Positions 23,436 through 34,471 of a DNA stretch of 64,000 nt are shown in pieces. The stretch's first letter is position 1. Each line of letters starts with the position of its first letter. Source of the stretch: Viola odorata. Lineage: Eukaryota; Streptophyta; Magnoliopsida; Malpighiales; Violaceae. Where the stretch lies: positions 68,310,367-68,374,366 of the forward strand of contig OY829540.1 of NCBI GenBank assembly GCA_963691705.1, read 5' to 3'. Made by a program: the position numbers and the translations under genes. The notes below the pieces were generated by a model. The model was not told where the DNA came from and made no database searches. It saw nothing but the letters and a program-made list of their open reading frames with translations.

Positions 23436-24826
23436 AAACAAACTAGGGGTGAGCGTTCGGATTTCGGATCGGAATCCGATGAGTTCGGATCGAATTTTTT
23501 CGGATTTGGATTTTTTCGGATCGGATTTTTTTGGATTTTTTGTTAGGAAATCCGAAACTTATCCGATGAGTTCGGAATCGGATCGGTTCAGTCGGATTTT
23601 TGGATTTTTTTCGGATTTATCAGGAAAAAAAATTGAAAATATAATTTATTTTCTATGTACGACATTTCGTTTGAAAATTCTGCTAGTTATTTTCTACAAA
23701 ATTAATTAATAAAGAGTAAAGATATTGTTGGTTCTTACTCTTTGTCCCACCGTCGCGATCGATTTGGGACGAAACAAATAAACATACAATGAAGTCGTCA
23801 CCCTAATTATTTCTAAAAATTTAGGGAAATTTAAAGTCCGAAATAAAAGAGAAACAAAATAAAATAAAAACTAAGGCATAAAAGAAAAGGTCTAAACCAT
23901 TAAAGCAAATTATTTCTCATCCAAACAAATTATTTCTAACAATTCTAAATAATCATGCATACGAATAGATAATAATTAAAATACAATGAGGAATAAGTTT
24001 TAAAACTCGAGTTTAGAAAATCGTCAGCAATATCAAAATTGGCGAATAATTCAATAGGACGGTAATCGCAAAATCACCTACAAAAGAAAATGAACACATT
24101 TTTCATGATTTTAATTAAAATCCCACTTTCTCATCTTTTTGTTCTTGGGCGGAGCCCAACTCTCATTTATTTTCCTTCTCTTTTCGTTCACTCTCTTCTC
24201 TCTTTTTTCTTTCTTTTTCTTTTCTTTGTTATTGGGCCGTAGCCCAACTTTCTTTTCTTATTTTTTCTTCCTTCTTTTATTCCCTTCTCTGAAGTCTCTT
24301 TTCTCTTCTATTCCTTTCTCTGTTTCTTTTATTTCTTCTCTTTTCTTTTTTTAATTTGGATGATGAGCAGCGAGGGATATCTGGCGATGGTGGTGTTGGG
24401 TTGAGGGGAGAGGATGCGGCGGTGTGGTGTTGGAGCAGCGGGATCGGGTGTGGCGATTGTGGCGTCGTGGCTGGGCGGTGGACTGTTGGCTGGTGGGTGA
24501 CTTTTGGTGGCTGTAGAGCAGCGGCGATTTGGTGAGGAGATCGGCTGGGCTGTGATTTTGTTGGCTGTGGTGATTCGGTGTTGGGGTTTGGGCGATGACG
24601 GCGATGACGGGTTCGGGCAGTGAGAGAGAGCGTGAGATGGTGGGTTTGTGACGATGTGGTGGTGGGTTATCAGTATCAGAATCCGTCGGATTCCGACAAT
24701 CCGAATGTTCGGATTCCGACAGCCTCCTCCGAAATCTTGTCCGATATGCTGTCGGATGGGTGAGCTCGGATCGGATCGGGTCGGATCGGTCGGATCCGCC
24801 GATCCGTGCTCACCCCTAAAACAAAC
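23436..24826. mobile_element. Non-autonomous hAT element with intact 8-bp target duplication
   Basis: The element is 23444-24818 (1375 bp), flanked by identical 8-bp copies of AAACAAAC at 23436-23443 and 24819-24826. The ends are TAGGGGTGAGC and GCTCACCCCTA, and the subterminal regions are packed with TCGGAT/ATCCGA motifs on both sides. An 8-bp duplication and such short ends are hAT hallmarks. The interior has no transposase-like ORF. It contains a long C/T-rich tract (about 24120-24350) and a G-rich part. The middle (about 23740-24130) reads like unrelated captured or nested DNA. Confidence 0.88.
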
Positions 24827-24946
24827 GACATGTCTAATTAATTGTTTTACCTTTTCTCAACTCAACTCAACCACTTTGCAATTAAGCAAACTGGAGGTTC
24901 AAAGAGCTGATCCGAAAGAGTTTTTTTTTAGTAATACCTATTTAAT

Positions 24947-25140
24947 TTAATTTGGAGGACATGTAAGTCCCTTCACAAATAATTTTTCAAATTTCTCCAT
25001 TTTCGGTTTCTTCAAAGCCAACCCAATTTCAATTCCGTCGTCTCCTCCTCTACTCTCCGCCGACGAAATCGCTCCGGTCCTACCAACCGATGTAATCTCC
25101 ACCATCACCGGCCTCCCCCACCCAAAATCTGCTATACCCG
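24947..25140 (-). pseudogene. C-terminal fragment of a third-lineage BAHD acyltransferase
   Basis: On the minus strand an uninterrupted frame of about 64 codons encodes a BAHD C-terminus: DFGWGRPVMVEITSVGRTGA, then AESRGGDDGIEIGLAL, ending in FVKGLTCPPN and a stop. It aligns with the C-terminus of the intact minus-strand BAHD gene 1.7 kb to the right, in the same orientation. Nothing of the preceding 400 residues is found upstream. It is therefore a truncated duplicate, younger or better preserved than the plus-strand relic because the frame is still open. Confidence 0.85.
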
Positions 25141-26641
25141 ATCATAGATGATGATTGCATTGAAGCCATAAAAAAAAACTGAAATTTATTAGTCAAGCAT
25201 TCCTATTACATGTCCTATTTAAAGAATTTTTACATGTAACTACAATAGTCAATAAAAATTCAAAAGGTTGTAAAGAGAGAAAACCAAGTACAATGTGAAT
25301 CACAAGTAATAAGAGATTAAACCGAAACCAAATAAAATGTGCCCAATTAACCTATCACATAGTGAATAACAAACCGAATAGAAGAAAATCATACCCAGTA
25401 ATCCGATTGACAACATCAAAAATAGAAATCTCCAGAATCCTCAAATTAGGACAAGAGAACTTTGATTGAAAAAATGGAAAACAGAAAGAAAAAGAGGAAA
25501 AGTGAAAGAACTAAAGAAATAAGAAGAAGGTGAGTCACCTTCATCATCGCCGCCAACGCCGAGTGAAAATCGAATTTTGTGAAACAGAGAACACAACAAA
25601 AGTAATAACAGAATAAAACGCCAGCGGAAAAAAAAAAAAGTAAAGCAATAAATTAGACAAATGAGTAGTAACTAACTAGAGCAAACAACAAGAGGCAAAT
25701 ATCAATACCAAAATAGAGCCAGCCGTCGGAGAGAAAAAGTAAAGTAAAGTAATAAATTAGACAAATGAGTAGTAACTTCCAAACTTGCAAATTACCTAGA
25801 GTGAGAGACGGTGAGACGGCGAGAAAGAGGACGTCGCCGTCGGAGTGAGACGGTGAGGTAAGGCGAGACGATGAGAGAGAGAGCACGTCGGAGGAGAAGG
25901 TGAAGTAGCCGATTTTTTAGTTTTTGGTTCTGTCTAAATTCGTTGTCTGAAGTTATGAAGAAGAAGAGAAGAAACGTATATATATTTGTAACCAAACGTC
26001 GTCATTGGTTGTGTAAAAATCGATCGGGTCGATCGATTTTTTTCCGATCATGATGCATATTCGGTCAGATAGATGAATCAAACCGATTTTTTTTTTAGAT
26101 TGCTGGTTCACTAATTCGACCGTCGAGTGGTCCGGTTTGTAAAATTATGGTTAAGCCAACAAAAAAAATCAGATGATGCGAACTACTTTTTTACCGACTA
26201 GTTTCATCCAACGAATCAGAGACAGTATATTGAATGCACGGTCATGATTGGGATCCTGCAAGGAAGCATTTGTTTTTTTTTCTTTTCAATGTGGTTATAA
26301 TATAACCTTGTTTTTAGTGTATGAAAAAATATTGTTTATTACTATAACTAAAATTAAACGTAATTTATTGATTATTTTAATAATAATAAAGATATTTATA
26401 GGGATTTTAACTAATTACTCTCTTTATTACAGTTAGTAATTACTTTTAAATATCATGTCAATCTTGTAATAACCTTTATGTAATAAATTCAGGTTACATG
26501 ACTTCTATATTTTAAAATTCATTTGTATAGATTTAAATTAATAAAAAAATAAAGGATTAATAACTAATAACATTCCTCCATTTGCATTGATTTTATTTTA
26601 AAAGAAAAGGCTTGTAACCAAAACAAAACACAGCAAACCGT
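25141..26641. other. Intergenic DNA inside the BAHD cluster with a 34-bp direct repeat
   Basis: No gene is seen. A near-perfect 34-bp direct repeat (GTAAAGCAATAAATTAG... ) is present at 25640-25673 and 25744-25777, 104 bp apart, suggesting a local tandem duplication. Around 25800-25900 is a GACGG/GAGACGG-rich patch. About 25990-26150 has ATCGATCGGGTCGATCGAT and further TCGG motifs that may be a decayed hAT end. The part next to the BAHD stop is A+T-rich. Confidence 0.4.
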
Positions 26642-28072
26642 TTACTTATTTTTCAAGCCATTGTAGAACAAAGAGGCAAAAACCTCCATTTCCTCCCTAA
26701 CTAAAGCCAACCCAATCTCAACACCACCTGCCCCGTCTCTACTCTCCGCCAAAGCGATCGCTCCAGTTCGATCCACCGATGTGATCTCCACCTTCTCGGG
26801 TCTTCCCCACCCGAAATCCGACTCATAAACCCCAAACCGGGTCGACCCAGCAACCCCAACTACTCTACCTCCCGGTTCCACCATCAGAGTTGTCGCCAGC
26901 ATCTCCTCCGCTCCATCAAAGGCCCTTTTCTTCTCCAACCCTTTGACCAACCCGCTAATCCTCCCCGCCGCCATAGCCACCGCATTTTCGACACTCTCCA
27001 CTAAAAACTGTCTTGTTTCTGCCACAAAATAACGAGCACAAACACAAGAACCAAAATAATCATCTGGAATTGGAGGATCTAATCGGTTTCTTGCATCAGC
27101 AGAGAACCCAAAGTAAATATTGCTATTCCCATCTCCTCCTCTAGCTTTCAACAGGCAAACCAAGGTATAAGCACATGTGATCACAAAAGATGATAAATGA
27201 AGCTCTTGGCCGTTTTTATTATCACCCAACAATTGAGAAATCACCCTTTCTCTTAGCATTCTTAAATCGGGTCGGGTCAGCAAGAAAGTGGCCCGAACCA
27301 AACTGGGCTGCTCTACAATGTTCTTCCACACCTTCAAGCTTCGTGGGTTGGAGTCAAATCCGAGACGAACGCTCAATTCAGACCATGAATTCAAGTATCT
27401 CTTGTCTAGCCCAGTTGGGTCTATCACCCCTGTTCTGTCAAAAACAGGGGAGAGCTCGCTTGGCAAACCAAGGGAGGGGCAAAGCTTAATGCTGTTCCTG
27501 CAAACGAAAGCCCACGCCTTTACGAACAGGGTTAGGGATTTCCCATCAAGAATCGCGTGGTGATTAGCGACACCAATGGAGAATCCCATGTTTGGGAACA
27601 GAGTAATTTGGAGGGAAATGATTGAAGCCTCTGTTTCTGAAACAGAGAGGTCGGGTATGTACGGGCGTGACTCGATCGCGTCGTGGATGTCGTGGCTAGA
27701 GAGGCGGGTTAGGTCTGCGGCGGATTCCGCGACGGTGAGGGATACGGCGGCGTCCTTTGGGTTGTAGGAGATGGTTGGGAGAGGGGAATCGGATGGCCAA
27801 ATGAGGGCGGCGGCGAGGGGGGGAAAATGGAGGAGTGTTTGGGATAATGATTTTTTCAAATTGGGGAGAATAGTTGAGTTGAAGAAAGAATGGTTAGAAT
27901 TAGAATCGGTGAGTTTGTAGAAGAAGAGACGCTCCACCGGAGGGAATCGGAACCAAAACGCGTCGAGATATGTGAACGGGAGAGTGAATTCGGCGGCCGA
28001 TTCGGGTGGGTTGAAAGCCGGGGAAACCCGGCAGGTTTCAAGAATCTTGATGGGGTTTGGTGATGCTGCCAT
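26642..28072 (-). CDS. BAHD acyltransferase, phenolic glucoside malonyltransferase-like
   Basis: Intronless, 476 residues. HHAILDG gives His172 and Asp176 of HxxxD; DFGWG begins at Asp419. The YLDAFWFRFPPVERLFFY start, the YFGSC segment and the C-terminal ESRDGAGGVEIG stretch match the convergently placed gene at 21.9 kb, and the two proteins are clearly paralogues of one subfamily. Most of the divergence lies in acceptor-side loops, so they may use different acceptors. The expected role is cytosolic transfer of an acyl group, probably malonyl, from CoA to a glycosylated phenolic compound. A minus-strand TATAAATA at about 28398-28405 lies some 330 bp upstream and could serve as its TATA box. 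All catalytic residues are intact. Confidence 0.92.
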   Translation of the reverse strand: MAASPNPIKILETCRVSPAFNPPESAAEFTLPFTYLDAFWFRFPPVERLFFYKLTDSNSNHSFFNSTILPNLKKSLSQTLLHFPPLAAALIWPSDSPLPTISYNPKDAAVSLTVAESAADLTRLSSHDIHDAIESRPYIPDLSVSETEASIISLQITLFPNMGFSIGVANHHAILDGKSLTLFVKAWAFVCRNSIKLCPSLGLPSELSPVFDRTGVIDPTGLDKRYLNSWSELSVRLGFDSNPRSLKVWKNIVEQPSLVRATFLLTRPDLRMLRERVISQLLGDNKNGQELHLSSFVITCAYTLVCLLKARGGDGNSNIYFGFSADARNRLDPPIPDDYFGSCVCARYFVAETRQFLVESVENAVAMAAGRISGLVKGLEKKRAFDGAEEMLATTLMVEPGGRVVGVAGSTRFGVYESDFGWGRPEKVEITSVDRTGAIALAESRDGAGGVEIGLALVREEMEVFASLFYNGLKNK

Positions 28073-31000
28073 GTTTGGTCGTGATTGTTTAGGTTAGAGT
28101 AACAACAGAAGCGGAGCTAAATGCTGTGCTTCTCTTTTTCTGTTCTGAACCTTTAAAGAATAGTGTAGTGTCCTTTGTGGTTTTGTAACGATCATCGTAG
28201 GTGCGGGTATGACCGTATGAGGGTCTTCAGTTACAAACCACAAACACTGAAACTATCGTTAATCTGCTGAAGAATTCAATACTGCATCATCTCTTAAAGC
28301 TTGGCAGAAACCCTGACATTGACAGAAGGCGATTAATGCTTGGCCAGAAGCAGAGGATAACCACACATTGCTTGTTTTGGTCCTTGTGGAGAGTTAATAT
28401 TTATAGCTTTCACTCTCTTGGGTCCAATGATGGAAAAACGTGACATTTCTGGAAAAAAAAATGGTTTTTCTGGTTATGTCAGCTCCAAGTTGGGCTTCGG
28501 CCTATCAAGTTCCACATGCGAGAAGGACTCTTAGCCCAGGCCTGGCTCCAAAAGCAGATATCGAGAATTCAGCCCATCTTTTTATTTGACCTTTTGATAT
28601 CAAGAAGGGTTAAACCCCGAGTCCGACAAGGTTCTTTTCAATAGACCGTTTATCAAAATTCTGCAATCATAATTTACAAGTTCGACATATTTTAGCTTAT
28701 TTTCGACGAATTTTACTTTATTTTTGACATCATTATTGTCAGTTTTTTATAGTGATATATGAGCCATCAGTGCATCCAAGAACTCACAATATGTAGGAGG
28801 ACTTTTCTTTAGGCGTGCGCATGCATTTGATTAATGCACATGCTTATTTATTTATTTTTTCCCACTATTTATCGATTCCTTTCCCAATCAGCCAATCGAT
28901 AGTGAAGTATGATTAGATGTTAACCTTTTTCGGTTTTTTTCCTATTCACTCACCCTCAATGCGGCGCCACACTTGAAATTCCCTGTACCTGAAAATAGGA
29001 AAAAGTAATTGATACAGTGTTAAATGGGTAAGGGTGATGCACCAGAGAGTATCTCCGGTGTAGAAACTCCGACGATCAAATTAGTATAATGTGCAATAAG
29101 GTTACTGGGCAGGGTAACGGACTACGTAGACGAGCTAATGGATGGAATAAAGCTAGGGAGTGTAGTAATTATTCTAGTTTAGGTGTTTGGCGTGAGTGTT
29201 TAATGTGTACAGTGAAATAAATGAGGAGGGATATTTATAGCTCCCCTCAAAATTGGTTTGGTCCGTTTATACTCTAGTATTTGATTAATGTGACTAATAG
29301 ACAATGTCAGATGGTTGTGCAAGTTTTTTTGTAGCTTGAAGTACAAACATTACGTACATTTAACGCTGATAAGAGTATGTCGGAAAAATGTTACAACCCT
29401 ACCGTAATCCGTTACTTTACCCGATATATATGAACTATAATGATAAGTTGGACCTTACTTGGTGTTACCGATCACCGACAACTATTTCATAATTGCTTGA
29501 TCGTCAGACCATTTTCTGCCACCTATCGATGACAAACTGGGTCCCACATACTATCGTCTCTCTCTAGACTAGATGAATACCAAAAATACAAAAAATACTC
29601 GTACAGTATTTATTTAAATTATCATCTACTGCATAACCTAGTTATTTATCCTTTTGGGTTAATCTTTCATGAACAAGATTAATTAGATACTCACTCCACA
29701 AAGAGGATACATGGGTTAATCAAAATAGAATAGAAGATAAATAAATAAATAGAGTTCTATCCAAAATTACGGTGGTGTAAAAAGGAATACCCGATACCAT
29801 AGTCTTTAATTAATTATTGAATTGGACTTGCGGGCCTGGGCCCAAAGCCCGAAGCTCACTATCACTGATTCACTATCACAATCAGAAGACTTAATTACGA
29901 CGGATCAGTATTTTGATTTTGATTTTTGTCATTTCTATGAATAACTGGTATAAATGTGACATATCATATGTATCTGTTTCTTTCTGAGTGTGCAGTTAAT
30001 GCCCACTTATTAGAAACCATAGAAACAGAAACTGGAAAAGTTTGAGGGTGAAACAAAAGAAAATTAAAGGACAGAATTCATCAGAACTATTACAGGCAGT
30101 GAATAATGTAATAATGGCAGAGAAAGTGAACTGCACTTCCTGGGTCTACATGAAATTAACCCTTGTGAATTTATTACCGTACTTTTTCTTGTATGTTTTT
30201 TCTTTACCCCTTCATCTTTCCCTTTCTGCTAAATTAATTTTACCCATCATTTTCTAGCTAGTTCATTTAGCTAGAGTGTGATTTAATCTTTTGGGTATGA
30301 ACTACGAGTATCCTGGAGCTCCACGGCGATACCTTTACTTGTTTGTGTAATAAAGGTCGGTCCACTACCGGAGAATAAAGTACCATAATAATTGGGTAAG
30401 CAATCGGGAGAAAATTATATTGAAATAATTGTTCATATTTATTTAAAGATTATTATGTTAATTAGTCTTCGTTAATAATATCAGCCTATTGTCTGGAATC
30501 AGGGGACCATTCAATTTTTATTTTTTGGATTTTTGGCACAAATATATTATTATAATTATTTTTGTAAATGTAGCAGTACTGGAATTGGGAGAAGTGTGTA
30601 AATAGAAACCTTTTCTATCCTGTTCTCTTCTTGAGATGCCCACCCGACCCAAACCCAACTGGTTGTTTAGAGCGAGAAAAAGATGGAAGAAGACGAAGAA
30701 GGATAGAGAGAGACTGAAAAACAAAACCCTAAAAAACACTTTCTTCTCATATGTCATTTTCACTCTGTAAAACAGCCAGTCAAGTTTCTCTCCTCTGCAA
30801 CTGGCCTAACTATAAAGAGAAAAGAGAGGTTTCTTCTTGAGTGAAAAACCAAACACCCCATCTGTTACTTGCTTCTTTTGAAATATCAAGCATTCATTAT
30901 TGTCATCGTTACCGAAACTAAAACAACGTCAGTGACTGTATTTTTAGTTATTAACATTAGGTCATTAAAAAAGTTAAAAGAGGATGTCAGATCTTTTATA

Positions 31001-32668
31001 ATAGACGAGTGTGAAATTCGAACATACATGAGTGACCAAATACATAAGTTTTAAGTCGACTCGTCAACCAATTTACATAAAGTGTGATCGACTCGTGATT
31101 TATCATAACTAGAGATTGTATATATCAGTAAATACCTACCTTCTTGGGGTTTGATAGTGCTCGAACGAGACGAGTTTTAATAGGAAAAACTCAGAGAGAC
31201 GGAAACAAAATTAAGGCCAGAGAAGTACTTGTCACCAGCACCGACCATGATGCCTATAGGGTTAAAGAACTGGGATCCACCTATCGCCTACAAATTCAAA
31301 TGACACAAACATGAATTTCTCATTGTAGAAGCCGGAAATTGATCATAGATATCCTTTTCAGAGAAGGAAAACTAAAGTTTTACACTACATCTTTAAAAAG
31401 AGAGATTTATATATATCTAGCTAGGATTTTCCATATCTAATATCAAGCACATACCGATCCAATGTGTCAGTTGATGATCAGCAGAGTTTTTTTTTCCAAC
31501 ACTCTGCAGAAAATTGCTCCATGCATATCTCTCTGCAGAAAATTTAAACAAGAAAATTGAAGAAAATTAAAGAAGGAAAAACAAAAGAAGTTTTTGTGTG
31601 GTCCTGAATCTGATCTATGCAAGTCTTGTGTATATATGTTGGTCCCCAGTCTATCAAAGGGTTTAGCAGCTCCTCTCTCATGCATCTGTGTTTTTAGATA
31701 ACTGTACTGTCAATTAAGATGACATGATCATATGCTCTCAAATTATACAACACAGTAAACAAGCGATTAATTGGTAAAAACGGTTTGATATTCTCATCTT
31801 TTAAATAAGACCTAACTGGTTCGATTTTTTATTGGTCAACCTGTTACGAGCTTGATTAGGTTTAATTTAACGTTGTAGGCTTAAAGATAATTGTGTTCAG
31901 ATGTAAAAAAGATTATACATCACAGATTACTTTTGGAGCACAGCAATTAGACCGATCATTCAAGTACAGATTCCCCCATGTCAGCCCTAGTTAGCCTCAT
32001 TTTCCCTCATCTCCAAAACTGCATAGTGATCAATGTTGTCACCAAATTATGTCCCATTTTCAAGAGAAGGACATATATATGCAATTGCGACAACTATTGA
32101 AATGTACGAATTAAAATCTCATATTTCAATTAATAAATAACAAAAAAAAGAGAGTTAAATAACATTGTAATAGAATTAGAGTTTTTGTGAAATCGTGAGA
32201 GCTTGAGAATAGATCTATGTATGTCTCGTTGGAAGCCAAGGAAAACCCTTTGAAAGAGGTTTGTTTTGGTTTAACCTAATTATGAACCTTAATGGGTGTG
32301 GTAGGCATGCATTGATCGACCCATGTGACAAGAATTTATCAGTTGCAAAACCCTTTTTGTAGTTGTCGATAAAGCAAGAGCCACCACTTTTTTTCCAAAA
32401 TGTGCAAGCAACCCATATATATGGTCCCCCAATTTTTATTTTTAGCAGAAGGTGGAATTCGAACTGGATCTAAGTCCATACTAGTAGTGCCTTTGTAAAA
32501 TTACAAAAACATAATCTTTATCTTTAACCTTAATTAGCTTAGGCAATTAGAGATAATCAGCATTAGCCCTAAGTCATTCATTCATTGAGACAATGATTGC
32601 TCAACATGCGTGACAAAGGAAAAATGATGATGATAAGATATAGACTAGCACATTTATTTGACCCCCGA
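28073..32668. other. Long intergenic region without recognisable genes
   Basis: Nothing coding was found on either strand in 4.6 kb. The first 350 bp are the BAHD promoter. From about 29028 (TGTTAAATGGG) to about 29400 the sequence has a minus-strand GAGCTATAAATATCC box and a leader-like segment that could be an LTR ending in TTTAACA; no partner end or target duplication was found. The remainder is A+T-rich with short simple repeats. I searched by eye for common conserved microRNA sequences and saw none. Confidence 0.35.
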
Positions 32669-32669
32669 T

Positions 32670-33336
32670 GCCACGTGGCGTCGCGGATGCCATTGCTTTT
32701 TCTTTACGTCTTCTTCCCCGTGGAGCGTGGTCGGTTGAATTCCGGCATCTTCCTCTCTCAATTTGCTCATATCCTCTTCCTTCCTCCTTCCTTCCCTTAC
32801 TACTATACCACCAACATTATTCTCTGCAATTTATAAGCATATCTCATTAATTTCCAGTTCACAAACATATACTTAGCTTCAATTCTTGAGCTCAACAAGC
32901 ATCTGAAATCTTCTTCTATCATCTAAATCTTTCGTTGCGATATCAATTGTAAGTTCACCTATCTTAATTATCAGTGATATAGCTACATTTATCAGTTTTT
33001 TCTAAGAAGATTCGCTAGTATCAAGAACAAAAAGATTTCGCTAAGTATCACTGCAAAATTCTTGATATTTAGGATGCATTTCCTCAACTTTTTGCTTGAT
33101 TTTTTACCTAAAGGACTTGGTTAATCCTAGCTAAGCTACTTCAATTCTTCATAAAATAAAGTTTTGCAGATTTCTTGAAATTTCCTTTTACTTGCTTGCA
33201 CCTAAATAGCTAGCTGTTAGTAAACATGAGATATGGTTATTTTTCTTGTTCTCAATCTTTAGTAGAGATCTCGTGCTCCGTTGTATAATTAGGTTTAATT
33301 TTAGTATCTGATTTTTCTCTGTGTTTAATTATGCAG
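32670..33336 (+). promoter_or_regulatory. TCP gene promoter, leader and 5' UTR intron
   Basis: A perfect palindromic G-box, GCCACGTGGC, lies at 32670-32679 and a TATA-like TTATAAG at about 32830-32836. The presumed leader then runs into a GTAAGT donor at 32949. The acceptor ATGCAG ends at 33336, defining a 388-bp intron in the 5' UTR. These sites are read directly; their use is inferred from spacing and from the lack of other coding sequence upstream of the TCP start. Confidence 0.5.
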
Positions 33337-33376
33337 CAAGGGTATATCATTTCACAATACCACGAAATTATTTATA

Positions 33377-33413
33377 TGCATCAAAGATGAGAAAGAGTAT
33401 TATCATAAGATGA
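33377..33413 (+). promoter_or_regulatory. Two upstream ORFs in the TCP leader, one overlapping the start as ATGA
   Basis: A four-codon uORF starts at 33377 by ORF count (ATG 33376-33378, stop 33388-33390). A second of eight codons starts at 33387 and its TGA (33411-33413) overlaps the main ATG (33410-33412) as ATGA. Such overlaps allow stop-restart translation and usually reduce output of the main frame. Confidence 0.6.
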
Positions 33414-34471
33414 TTTCTAGTTCAAAAGACAAAGTGGGTTCTTCATCTTCAACAAAACAAGAAGGAATTAACACAAGTACTCAAGATGGAAAGAACAATA
33501 CTACTACTAATGTCAAGGCTTCATCATCAATATCTACCTCATCACCATGGTCAAGGTTGAAGGATTCAAGGATTGTGCGAGTTTCGCGTGCTTTCGGAGG
33601 GAAAGACAGGCACAGTAAAGTTTGTACCATAAGGGGATTGAGAGACAGGAGGGTTAGACTTTCGGTTCCGACTGCGATCCAATTGTATGATCTTCAAGAC
33701 AGGCTTGGATTGAATCAACCTAGCAAGGTTGTTGATTGGTTGCTCAACGTGGCGAAAGATGAGATTGATGAACTCCCTCCACTCCCAATACCTCCTGGAA
33801 GCTTCCCCCACCTCATCGCCCATCAAGCAAGGCTGAGTACTGGTACTAATAATTCTCTCGAGCTTGGTTCTTCTTGTAGCAAGCAAGAGTTCAAGAATAT
33901 GATGAACGACAGTACTACAAGTACTAGTAGCATGAATTGGGAAGAAAATGGTGATAATAATGCGGGTTTTTGGAATTCGAAAGGAGTAGGAAGGAGAGAT
34001 ATTGATCAAGATTTAGGGAATGAGAAAGGGAACTGGATGAGTACTAAAAGAGATGATCATGAAGAAGATAAACAAGAAATGATTAGCAATGAAGTTGCTA
34101 ATTCATCAAGTAGTTTCTTGAATAGAGGAGGACTAAATTTTCCATATGGTACTTCTTTCATCCAATTGGAATCTCAAAGCTTCAATCCACTCTCTTCTTC
34201 TTCTTCTCATCATCATATAGGTAGTAGTAGTAGTGGCCATTTGGTGCCATTTCCATCACCACTGTCTTTGTCATCAACAAGTTATTTCCCTAATTCAGCT
34301 TCATCAATGGAGATTGATGCAAGACAAATTAGCCATTTTCAAATGTTGACCAATTCCTCTCCAACTCCATACTCCATAGCACAATCCATGAGACCTTTTC
34401 ACTTCAGTATGAGCCAACCGCCCGATGATCATCACAAGCACAACCATGATCAAGAATTTGATCAGAATTGA
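33410..34471 (+). CDS. CIN-type TCP transcription factor (TCP5/TCP13/TCP17 clade)
   Basis: A single exon of 353 residues. The TCP basic helix-loop-helix domain covers about residues 60-120: [20 protein letters not shown] is the basic part, then [17 protein letters not shown] and the [10 protein letters not shown] helix, followed by the clade-typical LPPLPIPPG. The rest is Ser-, Asn- and His-rich and low in complexity, with a [17 protein letters not shown] stretch of the TCP5 type. The preceding [12 protein letters not shown] is also typical of this group. No R domain is seen. CIN TCPs are nuclear and promote the shift from division to differentiation in leaves and petals. The start is fixed because no other in-frame ATG precedes the TCP domain. 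I did not see a convincing miR319 site, as expected for this clade. Confidence 0.93.
   Translation: MISSSKDKVGSSSSTKQEGINTSTQDGKNNTTTNVKASSSISTSSPWSRLKDSRIVRVSRAFGGKDRHSKVCTIRGLRDRRVRLSVPTAIQLYDLQDRLGLNQPSKVVDWLLNVAKDEIDELPPLPIPPGSFPHLIAHQARLSTGTNNSLELGSSCSKQEFKNMMNDSTTSTSSMNWEENGDNNAGFWNSKGVGRRDIDQDLGNEKGNWMSTKRDDHEEDKQEMISNEVANSSSSFLNRGGLNFPYGTSFIQLESQSFNPLSSSSSHHHIGSSSSGHLVPFPSPLSLSSTSYFPNSASSMEIDARQISHFQMLTNSSPTPYSIAQSMRPFHFSMSQPPDDHHKHNHDQEFDQN

Noticed and set aside
24139..24354. ORF rich in Phe, Ser and Leu inside the hAT element
   Set aside because: It is a translation of a C/T-rich tract and only looks like a membrane protein.
29028..29400. Complete solo LTR upstream of the TCP gene
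   Set aside because: One possible end (TGTTAAATGGG) and a TATA-like box were seen, but no matching second end or target duplication was found, so it is mentioned only as a possibility.
31440..31690. Possible microRNA precursor with two CTCTCTGCAG/CTGCAG motifs
   Set aside because: The arms do not fold into a convincing long stem and match no conserved microRNA that I know.
32597..32850. ORFs just upstream of the TCP gene
   Set aside because: They overlap the G-box and TATA region and are not similar to any protein I know; this is promoter sequence.
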